64,000 bases of DNA from Thalassotalea_B piscium_A (GCA_049347715.1 CP186339.1:744001-808000); one strand, 5' to 3'; positions 51,766-61,793 are shown, numbered from the stretch's first letter. Program-made: numbers and translations. The notes: generated from the letters alone by a model not told the origin.

Positions 51766-52566
51766 ATGGATAAGATGCTTTATATCGCTATGAGCGGTGC
51801 TAAACAAAATATGCTCGCCTTATCTGTGAATGCCAATAACTTAGCAAACGCTAAAACTACTGGCTTTAAGCAAGATATGGCACAGGCTAGAGCAATGCAA
51901 GCATTTGGCGAAGGATTACCTTCAAGAGTGTTTTCAATGACTGAACGCGCTAGCCAAAACTTTGACAGTGGGGCACTCCTAACAACAGGTAGAGACCTAG
52001 ATATAGCGGTTGAAGGTAGTGGTTGGATTGCAGTTCAAGCACCGGGGCCAGTTGCAACGATAGGTAATCAAGCTGCCAACCAACAATTAGGGGTAGCTGC
52101 AACTAATAATGAAGCTTATACCCGTGTTGGCCAATTAAAAATATCGCCGGAAGGTACATTAGAAACAAGTAATGGTCATCCAGTGATTGGTGAAAATGGC
52201 CCTATTACCATTCCTTTACCAGTGAATAATATTACTATTTCACGTGATGGTACCATTATGGTTCAACCTGAAGGTGCACCTACGACCGTTCAAGAAGAAG
52301 TCGGCCGGATCAAACTAGTTAACCCTGATAATCGTTCATTGGTGAAAAGTAATGACGGCCTATTTCGATTAAAAAGTGGTGAAATAGCAGAAGCAGACAT
52401 TAGCGTAAAAGTTGCCAGTGGAACGTTAGAATCAAGCAACGTTAATCCCATTGGCGAAATGACTGACATGATCGCATTGCAGCGTCAGTTTGAAATGCAA
52501 TTAAAACTTATGAAAACCGCCGAAGAAAATGACTCAGCTGCCGGGTCGTTGTTGCGAGCTTTCTAA
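51766..52566 (+). CDS. flgF: Flagellar rod protein FlgF
   Basis: A 266-residue rod protein from ATG 51766, with TAGGAT upstream. The rod start is MDKMLYIAMSGAKQNMLALS with NNLANAKTTGFKQDM, and the C-terminal helix is MTDMIALQRQFEMQLKLMKT. It is the first gene after the sigma-54 promoter and heads flgF-G-H-I-J. Confidence 0.95.
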   Translation: MDKMLYIAMSGAKQNMLALSVNANNLANAKTTGFKQDMAQARAMQAFGEGLPSRVFSMTERASQNFDSGALLTTGRDLDIAVEGSGWIAVQAPGPVATIGNQAANQQLGVAATNNEAYTRVGQLKISPEGTLETSNGHPVIGENGPITIPLPVNNITISRDGTIMVQPEGAPTTVQEEVGRIKLVNPDNRSLVKSNDGLFRLKSGEIAEADISVKVASGTLESSNVNPIGEMTDMIALQRQFEMQLKLMKTAEENDSAAGSLLRAF

Positions 52567-52586
52567 ACTAATTATTGAGGTGACTT

Positions 52587-53375
52587 ATGAACCCAGCATT
52601 ATGGATCAGTAAAACAGGCTTAGATGCGCAAACTAAAGATATTGCGGTTATTTCTAACAATTTAGCTAACGCCAGTACCATTGGCTTTAAAAAAAGTAGA
52701 GCAGTATTTGAAGATTTACTTTATCAAAATATTAATCAACCGGGTGGGCGTAGTGCGCAAGATACTAAATTACCATCAGGATTAATGCTTGGTACAGGTA
52801 CTAAAGTCGTGGCAACTCAAAAAATCCACTCACAAGGTGATATGTTAAATACGGATAATCCATTGGATTTATCGATTCAAGGTGATGGTTTTTTTGAAAT
52901 ATTAATGCCTGACGGAACTTCTTCATATAGCCGAAATGGTCAATTTACCCGTGATGAAGAAGGTAATATGGTGACATCTGGTGCAGGGTATCGTTTGCAA
53001 CCGCAAATTACGATTCCTGAAGATGCTCAACAAATTACTATTTCACAAGATGGAGAAGTATCTGTAAGCATCGCTGGTCAAGCTGAACCTGCCGTGATTG
53101 GTCAGATCAATACCATCAACTTTGTAAACCCTACGGGATTGCAACCTATTGGTCAAAATTTATTTATTGAAACCGCTGTCAGTGGTGCGCCTCAAGAAGG
53201 CGTCCCAGGCTTAGAAGGTTTTGGTATGTTGCAACAAGGTATGTTGGAAACATCTAATGTTAATACCACTGAAGAGTTGGTTAATTTAATTGAAACCCAA
53301 CGCGTTTATGAAATGAACTCTAAGGTGATTTCAGCGGTTGACCAAATGCTTAGTTATATTAATCAACAACTTTAA
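52587..53375 (+). CDS. flgG: Flagellar distal rod protein FlgG
   Basis: A 262-residue distal rod protein. It begins MNPALWISKTGLDAQTKDIA with VISNNLANASTIGFKKSRAV and ends NTTEELVNLIETQRVYEMNS with KVISAVDQMLSYINQQL. Length matches E. coli FlgG (260). AGGTG precedes the ATG, 20 bases after flgF. Confidence 0.97.
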   Translation: MNPALWISKTGLDAQTKDIAVISNNLANASTIGFKKSRAVFEDLLYQNINQPGGRSAQDTKLPSGLMLGTGTKVVATQKIHSQGDMLNTDNPLDLSIQGDGFFEILMPDGTSSYSRNGQFTRDEEGNMVTSGAGYRLQPQITIPEDAQQITISQDGEVSVSIAGQAEPAVIGQINTINFVNPTGLQPIGQNLFIETAVSGAPQEGVPGLEGFGMLQQGMLETSNVNTTEELVNLIETQRVYEMNSKVISAVDQMLSYINQQL

Positions 53376-53393
53376 GAGTATAAGGAGCGTCAA

Positions 53394-54077
53394 ATGAAAT
53401 ATGTAATGTTAGTAGTAATCGTATGGATGACGTTATCTGGCTGTGCAACAACAGAAAAAGCACAAATTTTACCTAATGATCCCGATTTTGCACCTATTCT
53501 ACCCGAAATGGAAGAAGAGCCTGTTGTTCCCTCTGGCTCATTATTTAGAGCCAATTACGTCAATAATATTTACTCAGATTCTAAAGCACATCGTGTTGGC
53601 GATATTATCTCGGTAGTGTTAAGTGAAAGTACTCAAGCACAGAAAAATGCTAAAACAGAGTTGAAAAAAGATAATTCCGCCACGTTAGATCCTGTTATCG
53701 GTTTAGGCGGGGCAGCGGTTAATTTTAAGAACGATGCTATTCAGTTTGGCTTAAATCAAAGTTCAGATTTTAAAGGGGATTCTAAAACAAACCAAGGGAA
53801 CAGCTTAAGTGGCAATATTTCTGTAAATGTATTACGGGTGTTATCAAATGGTAACTTAATGATCCGTGGTGAAAAATGGATGACGTTAAATAGTGGTGAT
53901 GAATATATTCGCTTAACCGGAATTATTCGTGCACAAGATATTAGCTCAAATAATACGATTTTATCTAATAAAATCGCTAATGCTCGTATCCAATACTCAG
54001 GGACAGGGAGTTTTGCTGAAGTAAATGAACAAGGTTGGTTATCCAAATTCTTTAATAGCACATGGTGGCCACTTTAA
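53394..54077 (+). CDS. flgH: L-ring lipoprotein FlgH
   Basis: A 227-residue outer-membrane lipoprotein forming the L-ring. The signal peptide ends at the lipobox TLSGC, with Cys17 lipidated. Family segments include SLFRANYVNNIYSDSKAHRV, GDIISVVLSESTQAQKNAKT and EQGWLSKFFNS. TAAGGAG lies upstream of the ATG. Confidence 0.97.
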   Translation: MKYVMLVVIVWMTLSGCATTEKAQILPNDPDFAPILPEMEEEPVVPSGSLFRANYVNNIYSDSKAHRVGDIISVVLSESTQAQKNAKTELKKDNSATLDPVIGLGGAAVNFKNDAIQFGLNQSSDFKGDSKTNQGNSLSGNISVNVLRVLSNGNLMIRGEKWMTLNSGDEYIRLTGIIRAQDISSNNTILSNKIANARIQYSGTGSFAEVNEQGWLSKFFNSTWWPL

Positions 54078-54101
54078 GTGGGCATGAAGCAGGTAATTAA
54101 G

Positions 54102-55196
54102 ATGAAATTATTAGGCAGTATACTTATAGGCACATGTTTATTATTGACTAGTCAATTAGTAAATGCACAACGTATAAAAGATTTAGCAGATGTTGCTGGC
54201 GTACGACCTAATCAATTAATTGGTTATGGACTAGTGGTTGGCTTACCTGGTACAGGCGAACAAAGCCCTTTTACTGAGCAAAGTTTTAAAACAATGTTGA
54301 GTAATTTTGGTATTACTATGCCTGCTAGTTTGAAACCTAAAATCAAAAATGTCGCAGCAGTTGCGGTTCATGCAGAACTTCCTGCCTTTAGCAAACCAGG
54401 GCAAACTATTGATATTACTGTCTCATCAATGGGAAGCGCGCAAAGTTTACGTGGTGGTACGTTATTACAAACGATTTTGATGGGCCTTGATGGTAATGCT
54501 TATGCCGTAGCGCAAGGTAGTGTCGTTGTAAGTGGATTAGGTGCTGGAGGCTTAGATGGTTCAAAAGTGATTATTAATACACCGACAGTAGGGCGTATTG
54601 CTAATGGAGCCATCGTGGAAAGAGAAGTTAAGTCGCCGTTTACCAGTGGCGATTTTATTACTTTTAATTTGAAAAATTCAGACTTTACTACAGCTAAACG
54701 ATTATCAGATGCAATTAATGATTTTGTTGCAGGTTCAGCTCGCGCATTAGATGCAACATCAGTTCGGGTTAATGCGCCACGTGATGCCGCAGATCGTGTT
54801 AGCTTTTTATCTACTCTTGAAAACTTAGAATTTGAACCAGATACCCCATCAGCAAAAATTATTGTTAATTCTCGTACGGGAACAATTGTTATAGGTTCAG
54901 AAGTTCGTTTACTTCCTGCTGCTATTACCCATGGTGGTATTACGGTTACCATCAATGAAACTGAAAATGTTAATCAACCTGATGCTTTTTCAGAAGGTGA
55001 AACGACAACAACTAACCAGTCTATTGTTGATGTTAGAAAAGATGACTCTCGAATGTTTGTGTTTAATCCTGGGGTCACCTTAGATACGCTAGTGAAAGCA
55101 ATCAATGATGTTGGAGCAGGACCCGGCGATGTTATGGCTATACTTGAAGCCTTAGAACAAGCAGGGGCATTACGAGGAGATTTAGTCATTATTTAA
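54102..55196 (+). CDS. flgI: P-ring protein FlgI
   Basis: A 364-residue periplasmic P-ring protein. The frame can start earlier (54078 or 54084), but ATG 54102 has CAGGT about 8 bases upstream and gives a clean signal peptide (MKLLGSILIGTCLLLTSQLV, cleaved near NAQ). E. coli FlgI has 365. Segments include RIKDLADVAGVRPNQLIGYG, VVGLPGTGEQSPFTEQSFKT, ISVRVNAP-like TSVRVNAPRDAADRVSFLST and DVMAILEALEQAGALRGDLV. Confidence 0.96.
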   Translation: MKLLGSILIGTCLLLTSQLVNAQRIKDLADVAGVRPNQLIGYGLVVGLPGTGEQSPFTEQSFKTMLSNFGITMPASLKPKIKNVAAVAVHAELPAFSKPGQTIDITVSSMGSAQSLRGGTLLQTILMGLDGNAYAVAQGSVVVSGLGAGGLDGSKVIINTPTVGRIANGAIVEREVKSPFTSGDFITFNLKNSDFTTAKRLSDAINDFVAGSARALDATSVRVNAPRDAADRVSFLSTLENLEFEPDTPSAKIIVNSRTGTIVIGSEVRLLPAAITHGGITVTINETENVNQPDAFSEGETTTTNQSIVDVRKDDSRMFVFNPGVTLDTLVKAINDVGAGPGDVMAILEALEQAGALRGDLVII

Positions 55197-55211
55197 TGAC
55201 TAAATAATACT

Positions 55212-56165
55212 ATGACTACTCGTATTGCAGATGCTCAAAACTTTTTAGATGTTAATGGTTTAAATGACATACGCCGTCAATCTAAAACTAATGATAAAGG
55301 AGCCAAAGAAGAGGCTTTAGCGTCAGCAGCTAAACAGTTTGAAGCTATTTTTATGCAGATGCTATTAAAAAGTATGCGTAGTGCACAAGACGTACTAGAG
55401 TCAGATAGTCCATTTAATTCAGAGTCAACTAAGTTTTACCGCGATATGCATGATCAGCAAATGGCATTAGAAATGTCTAACAATGGTTCATTAGGTTTGT
55501 CTGACTTAATCGTTCGTCAGTTAGGGGGAGACAGTGACAATTTCACTTCTCACAGTGTCTTACGTTATGATACTAGCCCTGCTGAACTTGAAGCTATGAA
55601 AGCAAAATTATTAAAAAATCGTCAAACAAATGACAATAATTTATCATCGAGTTACCCTCTTACTCAAAAAGCGCCAACAGTTGAAACTCAAACCTTTACT
55701 AACCCACAAGATTTTATTACGGCACTTATAGAACCAGCCAAACAAGCCCAGGAAAAATTAAAGGTTCCTTTTGAAGTGATTATTGCTCAGGCAGCATTAG
55801 AAACAGGCTGGGGTAAAAAAGTAATTAAAACAGGTAGTGGTGAAAGTTCAAATAACTTATTTAATATCAAAGCGGATAAACGTTGGCAGGGTGAAAAAAC
55901 TCATAAAGAAACACTCGAGTTTGAAAATGGCGCCATGACAAAAAAACGTGAACCTTTTCGTGTGTATGAATCTATTCAAGATAGCGTGAATGATTATATT
56001 AACTTCCTCTCATCGGGTGACCGATATCAAGCGGCTCTAAAACAAGCAGGAAATGTGGAACAATTTTTGCAAGGATTACAAGGTGCTGGTTATGCCACTG
56101 ATCCCGATTATGCCAATAAAATACTTGGGACACTTCGTACAGTTACCAGCCTAATAAATAAGTAA
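55212..56165 (+). CDS. flgJ: Rod cap and peptidoglycan hydrolase FlgJ
   Basis: A 317-residue protein with both FlgJ domains. The N-terminal rod-scaffold part has KQFEAIFMQMLLKSMRSAQD and MHDQQMALEMSNNGSLGLSD. The C-terminal glucosaminidase (GH73-like) domain from about residue 175 has VPFEVIIAQAALETGWGKKV with the catalytic Glu, SSNNLFNIKADKRWQGEKTH and YINFLSSGDRYQAALKQAGN. It locally opens the cell wall for rod passage. The ribosome site is weak. Confidence 0.95.
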   Translation: MTTRIADAQNFLDVNGLNDIRRQSKTNDKGAKEEALASAAKQFEAIFMQMLLKSMRSAQDVLESDSPFNSESTKFYRDMHDQQMALEMSNNGSLGLSDLIVRQLGGDSDNFTSHSVLRYDTSPAELEAMKAKLLKNRQTNDNNLSSSYPLTQKAPTVETQTFTNPQDFITALIEPAKQAQEKLKVPFEVIIAQAALETGWGKKVIKTGSGESSNNLFNIKADKRWQGEKTHKETLEFENGAMTKKREPFRVYESIQDSVNDYINFLSSGDRYQAALKQAGNVEQFLQGLQGAGYATDPDYANKILGTLRTVTSLINK

Positions 56166-56223
56166 ACATTTTATTTAATTATTTCAATTAATTACTTTAG
56201 GTACGCTTGTAGGAGTGTAAGTC

Positions 56224-58224
56224 ATGACAGTAAGTTTGTATCAAACCGGTGTGAGTGGGCTATTAGCTGCTCAGCAGCAGTTAGCAACGACAGGGCATAA
56301 TATTGCCAATGTAAATACTGAAGGCTTTAATCGTCAGCGTGTCGAACAAAATCCATTACTAGGTCAAAATGTTGGTGGTAACTATATAGGTTCAGGTACT
56401 TATGTAAATGATATTACAAGAATTTACGATCAGTTTGCCTATAAAGAGCAATTATTTAATCAAAGTAATTTAGGTAATGCAGATACCTTACACAAAGATT
56501 TAACCCATTTAAATCAAGTCATGAGTTCGGCAGGAACATCGGTCGTTAATAGTATTGACAGTTTTTATCAAACAATGAATGGCATTGCCGATAATCCTAG
56601 TGATTTAGGGCTTAGAAGTATTGCGTTAAGCCAAGCTAATATTCTTGCTACTGATTTCCGCTCTATCAACGATAATTTTGATCAACTTGAAAAATCAGTT
56701 AATGGCGAAATAGAACAAATCGTTTCTAAAATCTCTCAGATCTCTCTTGAGATTGCTAAAATAAATGAACAAATATTAAATGACAAAGGATTGACTACTA
56801 GTGGCCAACCTAATGATCTTCTTGATAGCCGAGATCAGTTAGTTCATGAATTAGGTGAATACACTAATGTGAATACTATTGAAGATCAAAATGGTGTGAT
56901 GACAGTCATGATAGGGAGTGGCGCCACATTAGTTGTTGGTATAACGCCATTACAAGTAAGTTTAAGAGCGGGCGATCCAGACCCTTTGAAAACTGAGCTG
57001 CAAATTTCAGGTCCCAATAGTACTGTTGCTATCAATGGCGCTGTTCTCGGTGGAGCATTAGCCGCAAAAATAGAATTTAGGGATGAACATCTTGCTCAAA
57101 CACGTGCTGAAATAGACCGCTTAGCTATGGCTATTTCTTATACGTTAAACTCGGCTCAAAATGAAGGAATTGATTTAAACGAGCAACAAGGTCTTAATTT
57201 TTTTACTGATATCAATACGACGGCTTTAATGGAAGGCCGTGTGATGGCGCCTGTAAGTAATAATGGTACTGTTTCAGCAAGTGTAGAGATTACCGATGTC
57301 GGCTTGTTAACGGCAGATGAATATCAAGTGAAGTATGACGGTGTTAATTATGTGATGACTAATATGAACACTATGTCTTCAAGCGTTTTAACGTTAACCC
57401 CCCCAAATACTTATGATTCAGGGCAAGGTTTTGATTTTGTCATTGACTCTGGCGCACCAGTTGCAGATGACGTTTTTATTATTCGACCGGGTGAGAATAG
57501 CGCGGCTTTTATGAAAGTCACCTTAACAAGTGATCGGGGTATCGCGGCAAGTTCGGCTGTTGAAGCAAAAGCCTCAGAAAATAATGTTAGTGATGGCTTT
57601 ATGAATATTACTGAAGTTTATGATCCGGTAGCAGCTCGTACTTTTACCGATACATTGAATGCAGGACTTACCGTTGATGTCTATGAAAGTGCTCCGGGTA
57701 CTTATGCTTATCGCGTTTATGATTCAGGTAATCCCCCACCGGCACCTGTGGTGACATCAGGCACTTTTGCCTCTGGTAGTAGTACTTTAATTGACTTACC
57801 GCCACTCCCTTCTAGTCCTGCATTTCAAATTGAAATTGGTGGCGATCCTATCGGTCAAGGCGCATTGGCACGTGAAAGCTTCACGATAGTTGATGCTTTT
57901 GGGGTTGGTAACGGCAATAACGCTGTAAAAATGGCATTGTCTCAAGAAAAAGGCGTATTAAATCAAGGTAGAGAAACTTTTGGTCAAGGCATAGCAATAT
58001 CCATTGCTGAAGTTGGATCAAAAGCAAAATCTGCTGAGTTAACTTCTAATACCGCAGAGGCATTATATACCCAAGCATTTAATCGTAATCAAGAAATATC
58101 AGGGGTTAATTTAGACGAAGAGGCGGCTAATATGTTGAAATTTCAACAGGCATACCAAGCTTCCTCGCAGATTATCTCTACCGCTAATACTATTTTCGAA
58201 ACATTACTAAATGCAGTGCGATAG
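56224..58224 (+). CDS. flgK: Hook-filament junction protein FlgK
   Basis: A 666-residue protein (E. coli FlgK has 547). It begins MTVSLYQTGVSGLLAAQQQL with GHNIANVNTEGFNRQRVEQN, and ends EISGVNLDEEAANMLKFQQA followed by YQASSQIISTANTIFETLLN. The extra length is a beta-rich central insertion (about residues 330-540). GTAGGAG precedes the ATG. Chaperoned by FlgN, whose gene is at 45.1 kb. Confidence 0.96.
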   Translation: MTVSLYQTGVSGLLAAQQQLATTGHNIANVNTEGFNRQRVEQNPLLGQNVGGNYIGSGTYVNDITRIYDQFAYKEQLFNQSNLGNADTLHKDLTHLNQVMSSAGTSVVNSIDSFYQTMNGIADNPSDLGLRSIALSQANILATDFRSINDNFDQLEKSVNGEIEQIVSKISQISLEIAKINEQILNDKGLTTSGQPNDLLDSRDQLVHELGEYTNVNTIEDQNGVMTVMIGSGATLVVGITPLQVSLRAGDPDPLKTELQISGPNSTVAINGAVLGGALAAKIEFRDEHLAQTRAEIDRLAMAISYTLNSAQNEGIDLNEQQGLNFFTDINTTALMEGRVMAPVSNNGTVSASVEITDVGLLTADEYQVKYDGVNYVMTNMNTMSSSVLTLTPPNTYDSGQGFDFVIDSGAPVADDVFIIRPGENSAAFMKVTLTSDRGIAASSAVEAKASENNVSDGFMNITEVYDPVAARTFTDTLNAGLTVDVYESAPGTYAYRVYDSGNPPPAPVVTSGTFASGSSTLIDLPPLPSSPAFQIEIGGDPIGQGALARESFTIVDAFGVGNGNNAVKMALSQEKGVLNQGRETFGQGIAISIAEVGSKAKSAELTSNTAEALYTQAFNRNQEISGVNLDEEAANMLKFQQAYQASSQIISTANTIFETLLNAVR

Positions 58225-58233
58225 GAGCAATTA

Positions 58234-59439
58234 ATGAGAGTTTCAACACAACAATTTTACTTTCAAAATACTCAGCAACTAAGTGCTAAACAATCAGCAG
58301 TTAATGATCAGATGCAATATATTTCTTCAGGTAAAAGGGTGCTTACAGCAAAAGATGATCCTGTAAGCTTTGGTACTTTGTCTGGTTATAAAGATGAGCT
58401 TACCAATATTGACAAGTACCAACGTAATATTACTCAAGCGAAGAATCGTAATAGTTTACAAGAAACTTCTTTTGCCAATGCAGAGAGTTTAATGCAAGAC
58501 CTTAAGACTCTATTTATTAATGCTAATAATGGTACCTTGTCAGACTCAGATCTTAAGTCATTAGCCGAACTTGCAACGAATAATTTGAGTCAGATGTTGG
58601 ATATTGCCAACAGTAAAGATGAGACTGGCGGTTACATTTTCTCAGGTTATCAAATAGATCAAGCGCCTTTTGCTTTACACCCAGGAAATACCGTTACCTA
58701 TGCTGGTGATAATGGTACAAGAGAATTACAAATAGCTAAAAATGTGATGGTAGATATTAATCAACCAGGAGATGATGCATTTGAAAATGTCGCAAATTCA
58801 ATTGGTGATTTTACGGCAAATTATGTTAGCAACTCTTCCGGAATAGCATTAAATCGTGCAGTAATTGCTTCCCCAGGATCATATGATCCTGCAAGTAATC
58901 CACCGGATTATAATTTTCTTTTTTCATCTCCAACAGATTTAACAGTAACAGATGGCAATGGTGTCGTTGTTTATAATACGGCGTCATATGCCGCTGGGCA
59001 AAGCATTGCCTTTAATGGCATAGAGGTTGATATAAGTGGCAACCCTTTGCCGGGTGATGAATTTAATATGACACCGACAGAAACCATAAGTATTTTCGAT
59101 ACGATAAAGTCGGCGATCGATTGGATGAATGTTGGGGCATCACCTGCTGATCCTATTCAACATAATATTGATTATGGCGATGTATTGACGCAACTTAATG
59201 AAGCGTTAAATCATATGACGTCACGGAGAACTGAGGCGGGCGTACGATTAAAGTTAGTGGAAACACAAGATAACAGTCACGCTGAAGCCGCATTGAGTCT
59301 AGCTTCAGGACGATCAAACATTGAAGATTTAGATTTTGCTAAAGCTATTTCAACTTTTGAGCAATCACAAGTGGCGTTACAAGCGGCACAACAAACCTTT
59401 ATTCAAATAAAGGGCCTAAGTTTATTTAATTACATATAA
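58234..59439 (+). CDS. flgL: Hook-filament junction protein FlgL
   Basis: A 401-residue protein of the flagellin-like FlgL family (E. coli FlgL has 317). It begins MRVSTQQFYFQNTQQLSAKQ with NDQMQYISSGKRVLTAKDDP and ends IEDLDFAKAISTFEQSQVAL followed by QAAQQTFIQIKGLSLFNYI. The middle part is enlarged, like FlgK and FlgE. TAGGAG lies 6 bases before the ATG; the gap to flgK is 9 bases. Confidence 0.96.
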   Translation: MRVSTQQFYFQNTQQLSAKQSAVNDQMQYISSGKRVLTAKDDPVSFGTLSGYKDELTNIDKYQRNITQAKNRNSLQETSFANAESLMQDLKTLFINANNGTLSDSDLKSLAELATNNLSQMLDIANSKDETGGYIFSGYQIDQAPFALHPGNTVTYAGDNGTRELQIAKNVMVDINQPGDDAFENVANSIGDFTANYVSNSSGIALNRAVIASPGSYDPASNPPDYNFLFSSPTDLTVTDGNGVVVYNTASYAAGQSIAFNGIEVDISGNPLPGDEFNMTPTETISIFDTIKSAIDWMNVGASPADPIQHNIDYGDVLTQLNEALNHMTSRRTEAGVRLKLVETQDNSHAEAALSLASGRSNIEDLDFAKAISTFEQSQVALQAAQQTFIQIKGLSLFNYI

Positions 59440-59448
59440 ATTAAATGT

Positions 59449-59464
59449 TGGCACAAAGTATGCT
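59449..59464 (+). promoter_or_regulatory. Sigma-54 promoter of the first flagellin gene
   Basis: TGGCACA, 4 bases (AAGT) and ATGCT keep the GG/GC pairs at 10-bp distance of sigma-54 promoters. It lies 10 bases after the flgL stop and 106 bases before the flagellin start. No sigma-28 motif was found here, unlike the other three flagellins. Confidence 0.82.
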
Positions 59465-59569
59465 TTTTAAAGTTAGAAAATATAAATAGTGACAATATTT
59501 AGTTGGTGGTTCTCAGTAACGATTGTTATCAGGATTTGAACCACACCCTGTAACTTAGGAGTGATAGCA

Positions 59570-60385
59570 ATGGCTTTAGTCGTAAATAGTAATATATCAT
59601 CATTAAATGCTCAACGTCAGTTGAATAAATCAACCAATGAGTTAGGTGAAAATTATCAACGTTTATCTTCAGGTAAACGTATCAACAGCGCAAAAGATGA
59701 TGCCGCTGGTTTGCAAATTTCAAGTCGTTTAACGGCTCAAATAAATGGTCTTAATCAGGCATCTCGTAATGCTAATGATGGGATTTCACTAGCGCAAACA
59801 GCTGAAGGGGCATTAGATGAGTACACAAATGCTTTACATCGTATGCGTACTTTAGCAGTACAGTCTTCAAATGGTTCTAATAATACTGGTGACCGAGCAG
59901 CTTTGAATGCCGAATTTCAAGAATTATCATTAGAATTAACACGTATTACTAATGATACTGAATTTGGTGGCGTGAAATTACTTAATAGTAGCTACCAAGA
60001 GGCTTTCCAAATTGGTGCGAATAAAGGTCAGCTTATTACCATTACCATAAGTGCTCAGCTTTCAGCTGGTGGTGTAAGTGTTTCACAAGGTGTTTCTACC
60101 TTTGCGAAAGCGCAATCAGTTATTGCTAAGATTGATGAGGCATTAAAAACTGTCAATGGTGTACGTGCAGATTTAGGCGCAAAACAAAACCGTTTTTCTT
60201 CAATTATACGTAGTAATGATAATACATCTGAAAATGTTTCAGCTTCACGCTCTCGTATTGAAGATACCGATTATGCTTCTGAAACTGCGAAGTTGGCAAA
60301 AAGCTCAGTATTGCAGCAAGCATCAAGTTCAATGCTAGCACAAGCAAATCAACAACCGCAGATAGCATTACAATTACTACAGTAG
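59570..60385 (+). CDS. fliC: Flagellin 1 (divergent, sigma-54 controlled)
   Basis: A 271-residue flagellin from ATG 59570, with AGGAG 8 bases upstream; the frame is open three codons earlier. The conserved N-terminal D0/D1 part is MALVVNSNISSLNAQRQLNK with QRLSSGKRINSAKDDAAGLQ, and the C-terminal part is RSRIEDTDYASETAKLAKSS. It ends IALQLLQ, whereas the other three copies end in IALSLL. The centre is short, so D2/D3 domains are minimal. It differs from the other three throughout (ISSLNAQRQLNKSTNELGEN against IASLNSQRQLSRSTNDLSDN) and is the only one with a sigma-54 promoter, as with FlaA of Vibrio. Confidence 0.95.
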   Translation: MALVVNSNISSLNAQRQLNKSTNELGENYQRLSSGKRINSAKDDAAGLQISSRLTAQINGLNQASRNANDGISLAQTAEGALDEYTNALHRMRTLAVQSSNGSNNTGDRAALNAEFQELSLELTRITNDTEFGGVKLLNSSYQEAFQIGANKGQLITITISAQLSAGGVSVSQGVSTFAKAQSVIAKIDEALKTVNGVRADLGAKQNRFSSIIRSNDNTSENVSASRSRIEDTDYASETAKLAKSSVLQQASSSMLAQANQQPQIALQLLQ

Positions 60386-60407
60386 TAGAAAATTATAATA
60401 TCAATAT

Positions 60408-60433
60408 AAAAAACCCTCAGTAGAGGGTTTTTT
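60408..60433 (+). terminator. Terminator after flagellin 1
   Basis: AAAAAACCCTC and GAGGGTTTTTT pair around AGTA. Confidence 0.93.
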
Positions 60434-60496
60434 GATTTTTATTATAATAAAAAACAGCTATTTAGATTTATTTTCATTTAATAATTAAAAAAACAT

Positions 60497-60523
60497 TAAA
60501 GATATTTTTTATTCTACCGATAC
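60497..60523 (+). promoter_or_regulatory. Sigma-28 promoter of flagellin 2
   Basis: TAAAGATA, an 11-base spacer and ACCGATAC fit the FliA consensus TAAAGTTT-N11-GCCGATAA, with the CCGATA core intact. It lies about 75 bases before the start. Confidence 0.82.
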
Positions 60524-60598
60524 CTTTCCCAAGAGATAATGAATTTTCAAATAGAATTCATAGTAACAAAATTATACAGAAACCTTGGGAGCATTATC

Positions 60599-61411
60599 AT
60601 GGCTTTAGTAGTAAATAGTAATATCGCATCACTTAACTCACAACGTCAGTTGTCTCGTTCAACTAACGATTTGTCAGATAACTACCAACGATTATCATCA
60701 GGTAAGCGTATCAATAGTGCTCGTGATGATGCCGCTGGCTTACAAATTTCAAGTCGTTTAACTGCGCAAATTAATGGTTTGAATCAAGCCTCTCGAAATG
60801 CAAATGATGCCATTTCTTTAGCGCAAACAGCTGAGGGGGCATTAGATGAATACACAGGTGCACTACAACGTATGCGTACGCTTGCAGTTCAAGCATCAAA
60901 TGGTTCAAACAACGATGATGATCGCGCGGCACTAAATTCTGAATTTACAGAGTTAGCGGCTGAATTAACACGTATATCAAAAGATACTGAATTTGGTGGT
61001 GTTAAATTGCTTGATACATCATATCAGGAAGCTTTCCAAATCGGTGCCAATAAGGGGCAATTAATCACTATTGCTATTAGTGCAGACTTAAGTGCTGGTG
61101 GCGTGAGTGCAGATATTGGTGTTTCTGTTTTCTCTAAAGCCCAAGCTCAGATTGATGCTATCGATAGTGCTTTGAAAACAGTCAATGGCGTTCGTGCCGA
61201 TTTAGGTGCCAAGCAAAACCGCTTTTCATCTATTATTCGAAGTAATGATATTACCTCTGAAAACGTATCGGCTTCTCGTTCACGAATTGAAGATACTGAC
61301 TTTGCCGCAGAAACTGCTAAATTAGCGAGAAGCTCAGTATTACAACAAGCATCAAGTTCTATGTTAGCGCAAGCTAACCAACAGCCGCAAATAGCCTTGT
61401 CATTGCTATAA
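60599..61411 (+). CDS. fliC: Flagellin 2
   Basis: A 270-residue flagellin from ATG 60599, with GGGAG 7 bases upstream; the frame also opens 60 bases earlier. Residues 1-98 and the last 75 or so are identical to flagellins 3 and 4. The variable centre (about residues 106-195) has NDDDRAALNSEFTELAAELT and SADLSAGGVSADIGVSVFSK. The conserved ends (AISLAQTAEGALDEYTGALQ and RSRIEDTDFAAETAKLARSS) form the filament core. Controlled by sigma-28, by promoter motif. Confidence 0.96.
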   Translation: MALVVNSNIASLNSQRQLSRSTNDLSDNYQRLSSGKRINSARDDAAGLQISSRLTAQINGLNQASRNANDAISLAQTAEGALDEYTGALQRMRTLAVQASNGSNNDDDRAALNSEFTELAAELTRISKDTEFGGVKLLDTSYQEAFQIGANKGQLITIAISADLSAGGVSADIGVSVFSKAQAQIDAIDSALKTVNGVRADLGAKQNRFSSIIRSNDITSENVSASRSRIEDTDFAAETAKLARSSVLQQASSSMLAQANQQPQIALSLL

Positions 61412-61440
61412 ACACGGTGAAATAAGCTTAAGTAGAATGA

Positions 61441-61470
61441 AAAGGCCTTCATATTGAAGGCTTTTTTTTG
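61441..61470 (+). terminator. Terminator after flagellin 2
   Basis: GCCTTC and GAAGGC pair around ATATT, with AAAAG before and eight T after. The same hairpin recurs after flagellin 3. Confidence 0.92.
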
Positions 61471-61568
61471 AGTTTAATAAAACGGTATGTAGTCGACTCA
61501 TTAATATTCATTAATGTTGCTATCATATTTGTTATGACCTAATTGTGATAGCTAACCAGAATAAATGA

Positions 61569-61722
61569 GTGAGATTTAGGTAATAAAGAGCAAGGTTATA
61601 AATATAATTTTTAGCTTTTAATCTTTTAAAAAATAGAGAGTTAATGGTTTTGTTACCTTTGTTTCTATTATTTATCTAAAAATCATTAAAGGTTGATTTT
61701 AAATGGCCGATACAGTTTTTAA
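61569..61722 (+). repeat. Conserved upstream block of flagellin 3 (repeat copy A)
   Basis: These 154 bases recur at 62765-62918 with only three substitutions, all in the last 45 or so bases. The block begins GTGAGATTTAGGTAATAAAG and ends in the sigma-28 promoter and AGTTTTTAA. No open frame is conserved, so it is a duplicated promoter region. Confidence 0.92.
61687..61713 (+). promoter_or_regulatory. Sigma-28 promoter of flagellin 3
   Basis: TAAAGGTT, exactly 11 bases and GCCGATAC: a near-perfect FliA promoter, 81 bases before the ATG. Confidence 0.92.
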
Positions 61723-61793
61723 GAAGGTATGAGTTGCTGGATAAAAACTCATATGTTATCAATTTTATGGGAATATAGCCCGGGAGCATTATC